This document shows positions 17,459 through 25,938 of a DNA stretch of 64,000 bases, piece after piece. Source of the DNA: Modestobacter italicus (GTDB taxonomy: Bacteria > Actinomycetota > Actinomycetes > Mycobacteriales > Geodermatophilaceae); contig NC_017955.1 in the NCBI RefSeq assembly GCF_000306785.1, positions 558,001 to 622,000 of the forward strand, written 5' to 3'. The position numbers were made by a program, and so were the translations under genes. Position 1 is the stretch's first letter. Each line of letters begins with the position of its first letter. A model generated the notes under the pieces. That model saw only the letters and a list, made by a program, of their open reading frames with translations. It was not told the origin of the DNA and ran no database searches.

Positions 17459-18559
17459 CTACTCCAAGCGCTGCTGGCTGGCGGCGTCGAAGACGTGCAG
17501 GGCGCCCTCGCGGACACCCAGCCAGAGCTTCTCGCCCATGGCCGGGGCGGACCGGGGCTCGGTGCGGATGACGACGTCGGAGGGGTGCAGGACGTCGTCG
17601 GTGTCCTCGCCGGCCAGCTTCGTGTACAGGAACGCGTCCGAGCCGAGCTGCTCCACGACGTTCACCAGCACCGGCACGCCCTGGCCGGGGCCGACCAGGT
17701 GCATGGCCTCGGGCCGGAAGCCGACGGTGACCTGCCCGTTGCCGGCCGCGGCGCGGGCGAGCTGCTCGCGCGGCACGGGCAGCACCGCGCCGCCGACCCG
17801 GACCCCGCCCTCGACGGCGGTGCCGGTGACCAGGTTCATCGCCGGGGAGCCGATGAAGCCGGCGACGAACACGTTGGCCGGGCGGTCGTAGAGCGCACCG
17901 GGGGTGTCGCACTGCTGCAGGACGCCGTCCTTGAGCACGGCCACCCGGTCGCCCATGGTCATCGCCTCGACCTGGTCGTGGGTGACGTACACGGTGGTGG
18001 TGCCCAGCCGCTTCACCAGTGCGGCGATCTGGGTCCGGGTCTGCACGCGGAGCTTGGCGTCGAGGTTGGACAGCGGCTCGTCCATCAGGAAGACCTGCGG
18101 CGAGCGCACGATCGCCCGGCCCATCGCGACCCGCTGGCGCTGGCCGCCGGACAGCGCCTTGGGGCGGCGGTCCAGGTAGTCGGACAGGTCGAGGATCTTC
18201 GCGGCCTCGGCGACCCGGCGGGCCCGCTCGGCCTTGTCCACCCCGGCGAGCTTCAGCGCGAAGCCCATGTTCTCCCCGACGGTCATGTGCGGGTAGAGGG
18301 CGTAGTTCTGGAACACCATGGCGATGTCCCGGTCCTTCGGCGGGCGGTCGGTGACGTCGCGGTCACCGATGAGCACGGAGCCGGCGTCCACCTCCTCCAG
18401 CCCGGCGAGCATCCGCAGCGAGGTGGACTTGCCGCAGCCCGAGGGGCCGACGAGGACGAGGAACTCGCCGTCGGCGATCTCCAGGTCCAGGGCGTCGACC
18501 GCCGGCTTCTCGGCCTTGGGGTAGATCCGGGTGGCCTGGTCGAAGGTCACGGTGGCCAT
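17459..18559 (-). CDS. Sugar ABC transporter ATPase (MsmX/UgpC/MalK type)
   Basis: A 366-residue ATPase with an OB-fold regulatory tail. Walker A is GPSGCGKST (38-46), the Q-loop is VFQNYALYPHMTV, the signature is LSGGQRQRVAMGRAIVR, Walker B is VFLMDEPLSNLD, and the H-loop is VYVTHDQVEAMTMGDR. The C-terminal third (about 240-366) is the TOBE/OB domain, with VGFRPEAMHL. It energises the two permeases encoded directly upstream. Many actinobacterial CebEFG-like systems lack their own ATPase and share MsiK. This one carries it in the operon. Confidence 0.95.
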   Translation of the reverse strand: MATVTFDQATRIYPKAEKPAVDALDLEIADGEFLVLVGPSGCGKSTSLRMLAGLEEVDAGSVLIGDRDVTDRPPKDRDIAMVFQNYALYPHMTVGENMGFALKLAGVDKAERARRVAEAAKILDLSDYLDRRPKALSGGQRQRVAMGRAIVRSPQVFLMDEPLSNLDAKLRVQTRTQIAALVKRLGTTTVYVTHDQVEAMTMGDRVAVLKDGVLQQCDTPGALYDRPANVFVAGFIGSPAMNLVTGTAVEGGVRVGGAVLPVPREQLARAAAGNGQVTVGFRPEAMHLVGPGQGVPVLVNVVEQLGSDAFLYTKLAGEDTDDVLHPSDVVIRTEPRSAPAMGEKLWLGVREGALHVFDAASQQRLE

Positions 18560-18614
18560 GGTCAGGCACCTCTCGTTGCGGTGGAGGGGAGGGGGGTCGA
18601 GCCTGCGCAGCGGG

Positions 18615-19517
18615 TCATCCCTTCACCGCGCCCTGCATGATGCCGCCGACGATCTGCTTGCCCAGGATCGTGAAGACGATGAGGACGGGCAGGGTGCCCA
18701 GCAGGGTGCCGGCCATGATCACCGAGCGCTGCGGGACGTAGCCGGAGCCGAGCCCGGCCAGCGCGACCTGCACGGTCGGGTTGGCGTTGGTCAGCGCGAT
18801 GAGCGGCCAGAAGAACTCGTTCCAGGCGGTGAGGAAGGTCAGCATGGCCAGCACGGCCATGGCCGGCCGGGCCACCGGGACGACGATCGACCAGAAGATG
18901 CGGAAGGTCGACGCGCCGTCGACGCGGCCGGCCTCGAGCAGCTCGTTCGGCAGCGCCGAGATGAGGTACTGCCGCATGAAGAAGACGCCGAAGGCGCTGA
19001 CCAGCGTCGGGAGGACGACCGCCTGCAGCTGGTTCACCCACTGCAGGTCGGCGATCATCATGAACAACGGGATCACCGAGAGCTGGGTGGGCACCATCAT
19101 CGTGCCGATCACCAGCGCCAGCAGCAGCCCCTTGCCGCGGAACTGCAGCTTGGCGAAGGCGAACCCGGCCAGCGTGCAGAACAGCACCGTGCCGATCGTG
19201 ATGCTGCCGGAGACCAGCACCGAGTTCAGGATCGCCTTGCCGATCGGCGCCTGGTCCAGCGCCGCCCGGAAGTTGTCGAACAGGCTCGCGTTCGGCAGGA
19301 AGGGCGGCGGGGTGGCCGCGATCTCGGCGTTGGTGTGCGAGCCCGCGACGACGGTCCAGTACAGCGGGAAGATCGACACCAGCGCGGTGAGGGTCAGCAG
19401 GGTGTAGGTGACCGGGCCGGCCTTGCCGGCCCGGCCGCTCTTGCCGCCGCGGCGCTCGGGCTTGTCGACCGGGCGGACCGCGGTGGTCTCGGTGCCGGGG
19501 AGTGCGAGGGTCGCCAT
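18615..19517 (-). CDS. Sugar ABC transporter permease, MalG type
   Basis: A 300-residue inner-membrane subunit with six predicted helices, the first around VTYTLLTLTALVSIFPLYWTVV (about 35-57). The EAA loop contacting the ATPase reads EAGRVDGASTFRIFWSIVVPVARP, where the G and D positions match CUT1 sugar transporters. The start lies 9 bp behind the MalF-type permease. The C-terminus KQIVGGIMQGAVKG is the standard CUT1 ending. Confidence 0.95.
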   Translation of the reverse strand: MATLALPGTETTAVRPVDKPERRGGKSGRAGKAGPVTYTLLTLTALVSIFPLYWTVVAGSHTNAEIAATPPPFLPNASLFDNFRAALDQAPIGKAILNSVLVSGSITIGTVLFCTLAGFAFAKLQFRGKGLLLALVIGTMMVPTQLSVIPLFMMIADLQWVNQLQAVVLPTLVSAFGVFFMRQYLISALPNELLEAGRVDGASTFRIFWSIVVPVARPAMAVLAMLTFLTAWNEFFWPLIALTNANPTVQVALAGLGSGYVPQRSVIMAGTLLGTLPVLIVFTILGKQIVGGIMQGAVKG

Positions 19518-19526
19518 GTCGGGCTC

Positions 19527-20516
19527 CTACCGGTCGGCTCGGCTGCGGAGGCGGCCGATGAGGGCGTTGACCCCCACGATCACCAGGATGATCATGAACA
19601 TCGCCCAGGCGGTGGTGGCCGCCTGACCGATGTGGAAGTTGCTCCAGCCCTGCTGGTACATCAGCAGGCCGAGGGTCTGGTACTGCCCGGAGGCGCCGCC
19701 GGACGTCGTCCCGTTGCCGGAGAACAGCAGCGGCTCACCGAACAGCTGCACCGCGCCGATCGTCGAGACCACGATGGTGAACAGGATGGTCGGGCGCAGC
19801 GACGGGATCGTGACGTTGAGGAACTGCTTCCACCGGCTGGCGCCGTCGATCTCGGCCGCCTCGTAGAGCTCGCCGGGGATGGACTGCATCGCGGCCAGGT
19901 AGATCAGCGCGTTGTAGCCGGTCCAGCGCCAGGTGACGATCACCGCGATGGCGATCTGGCTGCTCCAGGTGCCGCCCTCCCAGTCGATCCCGTTCAGCCC
20001 GACGCTCTCCAGCAGGGTGTTGATCAGGCCGTAGTCGCGGCCGAAGAGCTGGGCGAACACCAGGGTCGCGGCGGCGATGCTGGTGGCGTAGGGCATCAGC
20101 ATCACGGTGCGGAAGAAGGTGCGGTTCCGCAGCTTGTAGTTGAGCAGGTGCGCCAGCCCCAGGGCCAGGCACAGCTGGGGGACGGTGGCCAGGATGCCGA
20201 TCGTCAGGGTGTTGCGCGCCGCGTTCCAGAAGAACTCGCTCTGCAGCAGGTTGCGGTAGTTCTCCAGGCCGACCCAGGTGCCGCCGTCGATGTCGGACAG
20301 GCTGGTGCGGTGCAGCGACACCCAGGCGGTGTAGACGAACGGGTAGAGGCTGAAGGCCCCGAAGACCAGGAAGAACGGGGCGACGTAGGCGTAGCCCCAG
20401 CGGTTGCGGGTGAGGGTCGTCCGGCGGCGGGCCGGCGTCCGGTCGGGGGTGGCCGGCGCGGCGGCCGGGGGCGAGGCGGTCATCGCCTCGGGGGAGCTCT
20501 GGCTCGCGATGGTCAT
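19527..20516 (-). CDS. Sugar ABC transporter permease, MalF type
   Basis: A 329-residue partner permease. A cytosolic Ala/Pro/Arg-rich N-terminus of about 40 residues precedes the first helix (YAYVAPFFLVFGAFSLYPFVYTA in two parts). The EAA loop reads EAAEIDGASRWKQFLNVTIPSLRP. It is followed almost directly by the MalG-type gene. The region of about 148 bp upstream, before the binding-protein stop, contains only GC-rich sequence. Confidence 0.95.
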   Translation of the reverse strand: MTIASQSSPEAMTASPPAAAPATPDRTPARRRTTLTRNRWGYAYVAPFFLVFGAFSLYPFVYTAWVSLHRTSLSDIDGGTWVGLENYRNLLQSEFFWNAARNTLTIGILATVPQLCLALGLAHLLNYKLRNRTFFRTVMLMPYATSIAAATLVFAQLFGRDYGLINTLLESVGLNGIDWEGGTWSSQIAIAVIVTWRWTGYNALIYLAAMQSIPGELYEAAEIDGASRWKQFLNVTIPSLRPTILFTIVVSTIGAVQLFGEPLLFSGNGTTSGGASGQYQTLGLLMYQQGWSNFHIGQAATTAWAMFMIILVIVGVNALIGRLRSRADR

Positions 20517-20664
20517 GCGGGGCCTCGAGGTGGTCGGGGGCGGGCGGACCGGGGACGTCCCCGGGGGCCGGAGCGGGCCGGGGCTGGGCGGCCGGTGCAG
20601 GTGCCCGGGAGCGGGGGACGCTCCCGGGCACCGCGTCCGGTCGGCGTGCGGGTGAGCCCGGGGC

Positions 20665-21987
20665 TCAGCCGCCGATCGCCTGGTTGGCGGCCTTCACCGC
20701 GTTGTCGAACGCCTCGTCGGGGTCGGTCCCGTTGGCGGCGACGTCGGTCAGCGCCGTGGTGAACGCGTCCTGGATCTGCGTGTCGTAGGGGCCGATCGGC
20801 GTCCGCTTGATGTTCTCGGCGGCCTGCCCGAAGATCTGCCCGGTCGGCGCCTCGCTGAAGTACGCGTTGGTGGCGTCGACGACCGCGGGGTCCTCGGCGG
20901 CCGTCGGGCTGGACGGGAAGTGCGCCGTCTCGGTGAACAGCGTGATCTGCTGCTCGGGGGCGGTCAGCCACTCGGCCAGGTCCTTGGCGGCCTCGACGTT
21001 CTTGCCCTCGGCCGGCACGCTCAGGAACGAGCCGCCCCAGTTGCTGGCGCTCTCGCTGGCACCGGGGAGCGGGGCGATGTCCCACAGGCCCGTACCGGCG
21101 TCGCCCATCTGCGAGTTGATGTAGCCGAGCATCCACGCCGGGCAGGCGATGGTGGCGAAGGCGCCGTTGGAGAACGCCGCGTTCCACTCGTCACCGAACT
21201 GCTTGAGGTTGGCGGTCAGCCCCTCCGAGGCGGCCTGGCTGGCCAGCCCCCAGGCGGTCTTGACCCCGGTGCTCTCCTCCGGGATCGGGTTGCCGTCCTC
21301 GTCGTTGTAGGCCTCGTCGCCCTGGTAGACCGAGGAGGAGAAGACGCTGGCCGGGCTGTCGACGAACGGCTTGCCGGTGGCCGTCTTGTACTGCCGGGCG
21401 ACGTCCAGGTACTGGTCCCAGCTGCTCCACAGCTGCCCGACCTGCTCGCGGTCGGTGGGCAGCCCGGCCTGCCCGAAGAGGTCCTTGCGGTAGCACATGG
21501 CCTGCGGACCGGAGTCGGTGCCGAGACCGACGGTCTTGCCGTCCTCGGTGGAGGCCTGGCCCCACTTCCAGTCGTAGAAGTTCGCCTTCAGCTCGTCGCC
21601 GTTGTCCTCGGCGGCGAAGTCGACGAAGGCGTCGGCCTGGTTCTGCACGACGTCGGCGATGAAGCCGATCTCCAGCGCCTGGATGTCGTCGAGGCCGGAC
21701 CCGGCGGCGAGCCGGGTCTGCAGCGACTTGTAGTACGCCGCGGACTGGGCGATGTTGTTCTGCTTGATGGTGACGTTCGGGTGGAGCTTCATGTACTCGT
21801 CGTAGAGCCCGGCGTTGTCGAAGTCCATGGTGCCGAACGTGCCGACGGTCAGGGTGACCGGAGCGTCGGGGTCGTAGCTGGCAGCTGCCGCGTCGGCGCT
21901 GTCGTCCGAGCCGCCGCAGCCGGCGGTCAGCAGGACGGCGGCCAGGGCGGCGCCGAGCGTCGCCTTGCCCCTCATCGAATGGAACAT
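20665..21987 (-). CDS. Sugar ABC transporter substrate-binding lipoprotein (SBP_bac_1)
   Basis: A 440-residue cluster-B binding protein. The signal peptide ends in LLTAGC with C24 lipidated, followed by an Asp/Ser/Ala linker. The body begins PVTLTVGTFGTMDF and has the family feature ANFYDWKWGQASTEDGKTVGLGTDSGPQAMCYRKDL split over the hinge. The ATG at 21987 follows a strong ribosome-binding site (AGGAGG). It is the first gene of the sugar operon, divergent from lacI. With a beta-glucosidase in the operon the ligand is probably a beta-linked oligosaccharide. Confidence 0.94.
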   Translation of the reverse strand: MFHSMRGKATLGAALAAVLLTAGCGGSDDSADAAAASYDPDAPVTLTVGTFGTMDFDNAGLYDEYMKLHPNVTIKQNNIAQSAAYYKSLQTRLAAGSGLDDIQALEIGFIADVVQNQADAFVDFAAEDNGDELKANFYDWKWGQASTEDGKTVGLGTDSGPQAMCYRKDLFGQAGLPTDREQVGQLWSSWDQYLDVARQYKTATGKPFVDSPASVFSSSVYQGDEAYNDEDGNPIPEESTGVKTAWGLASQAASEGLTANLKQFGDEWNAAFSNGAFATIACPAWMLGYINSQMGDAGTGLWDIAPLPGASESASNWGGSFLSVPAEGKNVEAAKDLAEWLTAPEQQITLFTETAHFPSSPTAAEDPAVVDATNAYFSEAPTGQIFGQAAENIKRTPIGPYDTQIQDAFTTALTDVAANGTDPDEAFDNAVKAANQAIGG

Positions 21988-22042
21988 CGGACCTCCTGGG
22001 TCGGGCCCGGGACAGTGCTCCTGTGCACCGCTCGCCGGGGGC

Positions 22043-22058
22043 GTGAGAACGCTCTCAC
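22043..22058. promoter_or_regulatory. LacI-type operator 1
   Basis: GTGAGAACGCTCTCAC is a 16-bp palindrome centred on CG, with perfect 6-bp arms. This is the standard form of LacI-family operators. It lies 56 bp upstream of the binding-protein start in the intergenic region shared with lacI. Confidence 0.75.
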
Positions 22059-22130
22059 GGCCGTGCGGCACAGAGTGGTCTGCGCCACAGGAGGCTGTCA
22101 AGTAACAGCTGGGTAACGCCTGGGGACTGT

Positions 22131-22146
22131 TGGAAAGCGCTCTCAC
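22131..22146. promoter_or_regulatory. LacI-type operator 2
   Basis: TGGAAAGCGCTCTCAC is a weaker palindrome with the same right arm (GCTCTCAC) as operator 1. It is centred on CG and placed 40 bp before the lacI start. It probably mediates autoregulation, and two sites 88 bp apart allow looping. Confidence 0.65.
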
Positions 22147-22185
22147 AGGGCACCATGTGGCCACCATCCGAACCCCGGGAGAGCC

Positions 22186-23214
22186 ATGACCGACATGAGC
22201 ACACGACCTGCGTCACCGACGCTGGACGAGGTCGCCGTGCTCGCCGGCGTCTCGCGGGCCACGGTGTCCCGGGTCATCAACGACTCCCCGCGGGTGAGCC
22301 CCGAGGCGCGGGAGGCGGTGCAGGCCGCGGTCGCCGAGCTGCGCTACGTGCCCAACCGGATGGCCCGCAGTCTCGTCACCCGGCGCACCGACACCATCGC
22401 GCTGGTGCTCAACGAGCCGAACACCCAGGTCTTCTCCGACCCGTTCTTCGCCAGCATCGTGCGCGGGCTGTCGGCCACGCTGGCCGACACCGACCTCAAC
22501 CTGGTGCTGCTGACCGCCCGCGACGAGCGCGAGCAGGAGAAGGTCGGCCGGTACGCCCGGCAGGGGCACGTCGACGGCGTGATCCTCATGTCGCTGCACA
22601 GCCAGGACCCGCTGCCGGACATCCTCGCCGTGGCCGGGGTGCCGCTCGTGCTGTGCGGCCGCCCGTTCGACGGCCGGGAGGTGGCCTACGTCGACGCGGA
22701 CAACAGCGGTGGGGCGGTGGTCGCCACCGAGCACCTGCTCGGCACCGGACGACGGCGGATCGCCACGGTCACCGGCCCGCTGGACATGATCGCAGGGGTC
22801 GACCGGTACGCCGGCTGGCGCCAGGCGCTGACCGCCGCCGGCGTCGAGCCGGACCCGGCCCTGGTCGCCGAGGGCGACTTCACCGAGGCCGGCGGGCGGC
22901 GGGCGATGGAGGAGCTGCTGGCCCGTGCCCCCGACCTGGACGGGGTGTTCGTGGCCTCGGACCCGATGGCCGCCGGTGCGCTCCGGGCGCTGCGGGCCGC
23001 CGGGCGGCGGGTGCCCGAGGACGTCGCGGTCGTCGGCTTCGACGACGCCGCCGTCGCCGAGACCACCGACCCGCCGCTCACCACGGTCGCCCAGCCGCTG
23101 GCGGACATGACCCCGCTGCTCACCGAGCTGCTGATGCGCCAGATCGACGGGGTGGCCGGCCCGGCGGAGTCCCGGATCTGCCAGACCCACCTGGTCCGCC
23201 GCGCCTCCGCGTAG
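22186..23214 (+). CDS. LacI family transcriptional regulator
   Basis: A 342-residue repressor. The DNA-binding domain is PTLDEVAVLAGVSRATVSRVINDS with the hinge helix YVPNRMARSLVTRRT (about 11-67). The rest is a periplasmic-binding-like sugar domain with DPFFASIVRGL, FVASDPMAAGALRAL and VVGFDDAAVAE. It is divergent from the sugar-uptake operon and close to two LacI-type palindromes, so it most likely represses that operon until a sugar inducer binds. This resembles CebR control of cellobiose genes in Streptomyces. The inducer is not known. Confidence 0.93.
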   Translation: MTDMSTRPASPTLDEVAVLAGVSRATVSRVINDSPRVSPEAREAVQAAVAELRYVPNRMARSLVTRRTDTIALVLNEPNTQVFSDPFFASIVRGLSATLADTDLNLVLLTARDEREQEKVGRYARQGHVDGVILMSLHSQDPLPDILAVAGVPLVLCGRPFDGREVAYVDADNSGGAVVATEHLLGTGRRRIATVTGPLDMIAGVDRYAGWRQALTAAGVEPDPALVAEGDFTEAGGRRAMEELLARAPDLDGVFVASDPMAAGALRALRAAGRRVPEDVAVVGFDDAAVAETTDPPLTTVAQPLADMTPLLTELLMRQIDGVAGPAESRICQTHLVRRASA

Positions 23215-23219
23215 TGGAC

Positions 23220-23278
23220 GAAGGACCCCCTCGCCCCCCACCACTCGCGAGCTCGTGGCGGGCCCCTGCGAGGGGGCC
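23220..23278 (+). repeat. Post-stop structured element, family 1, copy 1
   Basis: It begins 5 bp behind the lacI stop and reads with the gene. It shows the family layout: GAAGGACCCC, outer arm CTCGC paired with GCGAG, inner arm CCAC paired with GTGG, loop TCGCGAGCTC, and the block GGGCCCCT. Confidence 0.8.
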
Positions 23279-23328
23279 GTTCCAGCACGTCACCTGAACG
23301 TCGAAACGCGCGGGACACACGGTCTGTC

Positions 23329-23334
23329 TAGGTT
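23329..23334 (+). promoter_or_regulatory. -10 box TAGGTT of a likely leaderless transcript (ATP-grasp operon)
   Basis: TAGGTT ends 7 nt before the ATG at 23342, after the family 1 element that closes lacI. Confidence 0.45.
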
Positions 23335-23341
23335 CACCACC

Positions 23342-24994
23342 ATGGCGGACCTCTTCGACGGCTACCCCCTCGGGCAGCAGTGGGACGAGATGTTCGAGGC
23401 CCCCGCCCAGCCCCGCCCGCCGTACACCGGTCTGTACAGCTCGCTGCAGCCGATGTCGGGGGAGGAGCTGGCCGCCCGGGCCGACGTCCTCTCGCAGACC
23501 TACCGGGACGCCGGGGTGACCTTCGCGCACGCCGGCGAGGAGCAGCCCTTCCCGCTGGACATCGTGCCCCGGGTGATCGGGCACGAGGAGTGGTCGCTCA
23601 TCGAGCGCGGGGTGGCCCAGCGGGTGCACGCCCTGGAGGCGTTCCTCGCCGACGTCTACGGCGCCGGCCAGGTGTTCACCGACCGCGTCGTCCCGCGCAG
23701 CGTCGTCACCACCAGCGCGCACTTCCACCGCGCCGCGCACGGCCTGGTGCCGCCCAACGGCGTCCGCGTGCACGTCTCCGGGATCGACCTGGTCCGCGAC
23801 GAGGCCGGCGACTTCCGGGTGCTGGAGGACAACCTCCGCTCGCCGTCCGGGGTGAGCTACGTGATCACCAACCGGGCCGCGATGAGCCAGGTGCTCCCGG
23901 AGCTGTTCGGTGACCACCGGGTGCAGCCGGTCAGCGACTACCCGGGCCGGCTGCTGGCTGCGCTGAAGGCCTCCGCCCCGACCGGGGTCGCCGACCCGAC
24001 CGTCGTCCTGCTGACCCCGGGCGTCTACAACTCCGCCTACTTCGAGCACGCGCTGCTGGCCCGCCAGATGGGCGTCGAGCTGGTCGAGGGGCGCGACCTG
24101 GTGTGCTCGGGCGGTCAGGTCAGCATGCGGACGACGGACGGCCAGCAGCGCGTCGACGTCATCTACCGCCGGATCGACGACGAGTTCCTCGACCCGGTGC
24201 ACTTCCGCTCCGACTCGGTCATCGGCTGCGCCGGGGTGCTGAACGCCGCCCGCGCGGGCCGGGTGACCATCGCCAACGCGGTGGGCAACGGCGTCGCCGA
24301 CGACAAGCTGCTCTACACCTGGGTGCCGGACCTGATCCGCTACTACCTGGCCGAGGAACCCGTCCTGCAGAACGCCGACACCTACCGGCTCGACGAGCGG
24401 GACACCGTGGAGTGGGTGCTGGCCTCGCTCGACCAGCTGGTGCTCAAGCCGGTCGACGGCTCGGGTGGCAAGGGCATCGTCATCGGCCCGCGCGCCGACC
24501 AGCGCACGCTGGAGGAGCTCGCGGTCAAGGTCCGCGCCGCGCCGCGGGACTGGATCGCCCAGAAGCCGATCGGCCTGTCGACGTCCCCGACGCTGATCAA
24601 CGGCCGGATCGCCCCCCGGCACGTCGACCTGCGGCCGTTCGCGGTCAACGACGGCTCCGACGTGTGGGTGCTGCCCGGCGGGCTGACCCGGGTGGCGCTG
24701 CCGGAGGGCGAGCTGGTGGTCAACTCCAGCCAGGGCGGCGGGTCCAAGGACACCTGGGTGATCACCCCGCCGCGGCCGGCCGCCGAGCCCGCGCCCGAGC
24801 ACGACGTCACCCGGATCGAGTTCACCACCGCCGACCTGCCGGCCGAGCCGCCCGCCCAGGACCCCGGCCCGGCCAACGACAACGCGATCGCCCAGTCCCA
24901 GCAGCAGCAGCAGCAGAAGGACCCCGCCCTCCTCACCCCTCGCGAGCTCGGGGCGAGCCTCTGGGCGGGGCCGACGGGAGGTGCCCCGTGCTGA
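23342..24994 (+). CDS. Circularly permuted ATP-grasp protein
   Basis: A 550-residue protein of the circularly permuted ATP-grasp family, first of a three-gene set with alpha-E and transglutaminase proteins. Typical segments include ADVLSQTYRDAGVTF, FHRAAHGLVPPNGVRVHVSGIDL, FRVLEDNLRSPSGVSYVI, and the ATP-site stretch VLKPVDGSGGKGIVIGP, where Gly-rich GSGGKG is the loop. Comparative genomics has predicted that such enzymes make peptide-like bonds. The C-terminus is odd: a CAG-coded Gln tract (about 521-526) is followed by about 20 residues encoded by a family 1 repeat. A 7-nt overlap links it to the next gene. Confidence 0.9.
   Translation: MADLFDGYPLGQQWDEMFEAPAQPRPPYTGLYSSLQPMSGEELAARADVLSQTYRDAGVTFAHAGEEQPFPLDIVPRVIGHEEWSLIERGVAQRVHALEAFLADVYGAGQVFTDRVVPRSVVTTSAHFHRAAHGLVPPNGVRVHVSGIDLVRDEAGDFRVLEDNLRSPSGVSYVITNRAAMSQVLPELFGDHRVQPVSDYPGRLLAALKASAPTGVADPTVVLLTPGVYNSAYFEHALLARQMGVELVEGRDLVCSGGQVSMRTTDGQQRVDVIYRRIDDEFLDPVHFRSDSVIGCAGVLNAARAGRVTIANAVGNGVADDKLLYTWVPDLIRYYLAEEPVLQNADTYRLDERDTVEWVLASLDQLVLKPVDGSGGKGIVIGPRADQRTLEELAVKVRAAPRDWIAQKPIGLSTSPTLINGRIAPRHVDLRPFAVNDGSDVWVLPGGLTRVALPEGELVVNSSQGGGSKDTWVITPPRPAAEPAPEHDVTRIEFTTADLPAEPPAQDPGPANDNAIAQSQQQQQQKDPALLTPRELGASLWAGPTGGAPC
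24916..24972 (+). repeat. Post-stop structured element, family 1, copy 2 (inside coding sequence)
   Basis: The element lies in the 3' end of the ATP-grasp frame and is translated as KDPALLTPRELGASLWAGP. Outer arms are GCCC/GGGC, inner arms CCCC/GGGG, and the loop is TCGCGAGCTC as in the intergenic copies. A CAG triplet run directly precedes it. Confidence 0.75.
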
Positions 24995-25938
24995 GCCGGA
25001 TCGCGGAGTCGTTGTTCTGGATCGGCCGGTACGTGGAGCGGGCCGACGACACCGCCCGCATCCTCGACGTGCACACCCAGCGGCTGGTCGAGGACCCGTG
25101 GATCGACGAGCGGCGGGCCTGCGCGAACCTGCTGGCGCTGATGGGTGCGCCGTGCGCGGAGGAGGAGGCCGACACCGAGCGGGTGCTGGCCACGCTGGCC
25201 TTCGACCGGTCCAGCCCGAGCTCGATCACCGGGGCGCTGTCCGCGGCGCGGGAGAACGCCCGCGGCGCACGCGAGGTGCTCTCGGCGGAGATCTGGGAGT
25301 CGCTCAACGTCACCCACAACGCCCTCCCGCAGCAGCGCACCATGGCCCGCCGGTACGGCCCGCACTCGCTGTTCCGGTTCGTGCGGGAGCGCTCGGCGAT
25401 GGTGTTCGGGCTGGCCGACGCCACGATGAGCCGCGACGAGAGCTGGCTGTTCCTCATCCTCGGCCGCTCTCTGGAGCGGGTCGACATGACCGCCCGGATG
25501 CTGTCCACCCGCGTGCTGGCCGGGGACGCCGCGCCGTCCTGGACGCTGGTGCTGCGCTCCACCGGCGCCTACGAGCCCTACCTGCGCACCTACCGCGGCG
25601 CGGTGAACTCCAGCCGGGCCGCCGAGTTCCTGCTGCTCGACCGGCTGTTCCCCCGCTCGGTGTTCGCCTCGCTGGAGCAGGCCGAGGGCTGCCTGGCCGA
25701 GCTGGAGCGGGCCAACGTGCGCGAGGGGCACCGGGTCGGCGTCGCCGGCGAGGCGCACCGGATCGTCGGCCGGGCGCGGACGATGCTGGAGTTCATGCAG
25801 ACCGACGAGATCCTGGCCAAGCTGCCCACCCGTCTCGACGAGCTGCAGCGCACCTGCTCGCTGGCCAGCGAGGCGGTCACCAGCCGGTTCTTCACCGAGC
25901 AGGCACCCCAGATCTGGGTGCCGGAGAGCGTCGGGTGA
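24988..25938 (+). CDS. Alpha-E domain protein (DUF403 type)
   Basis: A 316-residue all-helical protein starting LSRIAESLFWIGRYVERADDTAR, the hallmark of the alpha-E family. Other conserved parts are WESLNVTHNALPQ and a C-terminal helix ending VTSRFF. The GTG start at 24988 overlaps the ATP-grasp stop (24992-24994), and its own stop overlaps the transglutaminase start (GTGA). The family always travels with circularly permuted ATP-grasp and transglutaminase genes. Its biochemical role is not established. Confidence 0.92.
   Translation: MLSRIAESLFWIGRYVERADDTARILDVHTQRLVEDPWIDERRACANLLALMGAPCAEEEADTERVLATLAFDRSSPSSITGALSAARENARGAREVLSAEIWESLNVTHNALPQQRTMARRYGPHSLFRFVRERSAMVFGLADATMSRDESWLFLILGRSLERVDMTARMLSTRVLAGDAAPSWTLVLRSTGAYEPYLRTYRGAVNSSRAAEFLLLDRLFPRSVFASLEQAEGCLAELERANVREGHRVGVAGEAHRIVGRARTMLEFMQTDEILAKLPTRLDELQRTCSLASEAVTSRFFTEQAPQIWVPESVG

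Noticed and set aside
22043-22058. The palindrome near lacI as a CRP site
   Set aside because: The central CG and GAGA/TCTC arms fit the LacI family much better than a TGTGA-N6-TCACA pattern, and lacI is adjacent.
24898-24918. CAG triplet run as a phase-variable repeat
   Set aside because: A change by whole triplets keeps the frame, and the run is short. It only lengthens a Gln tract.
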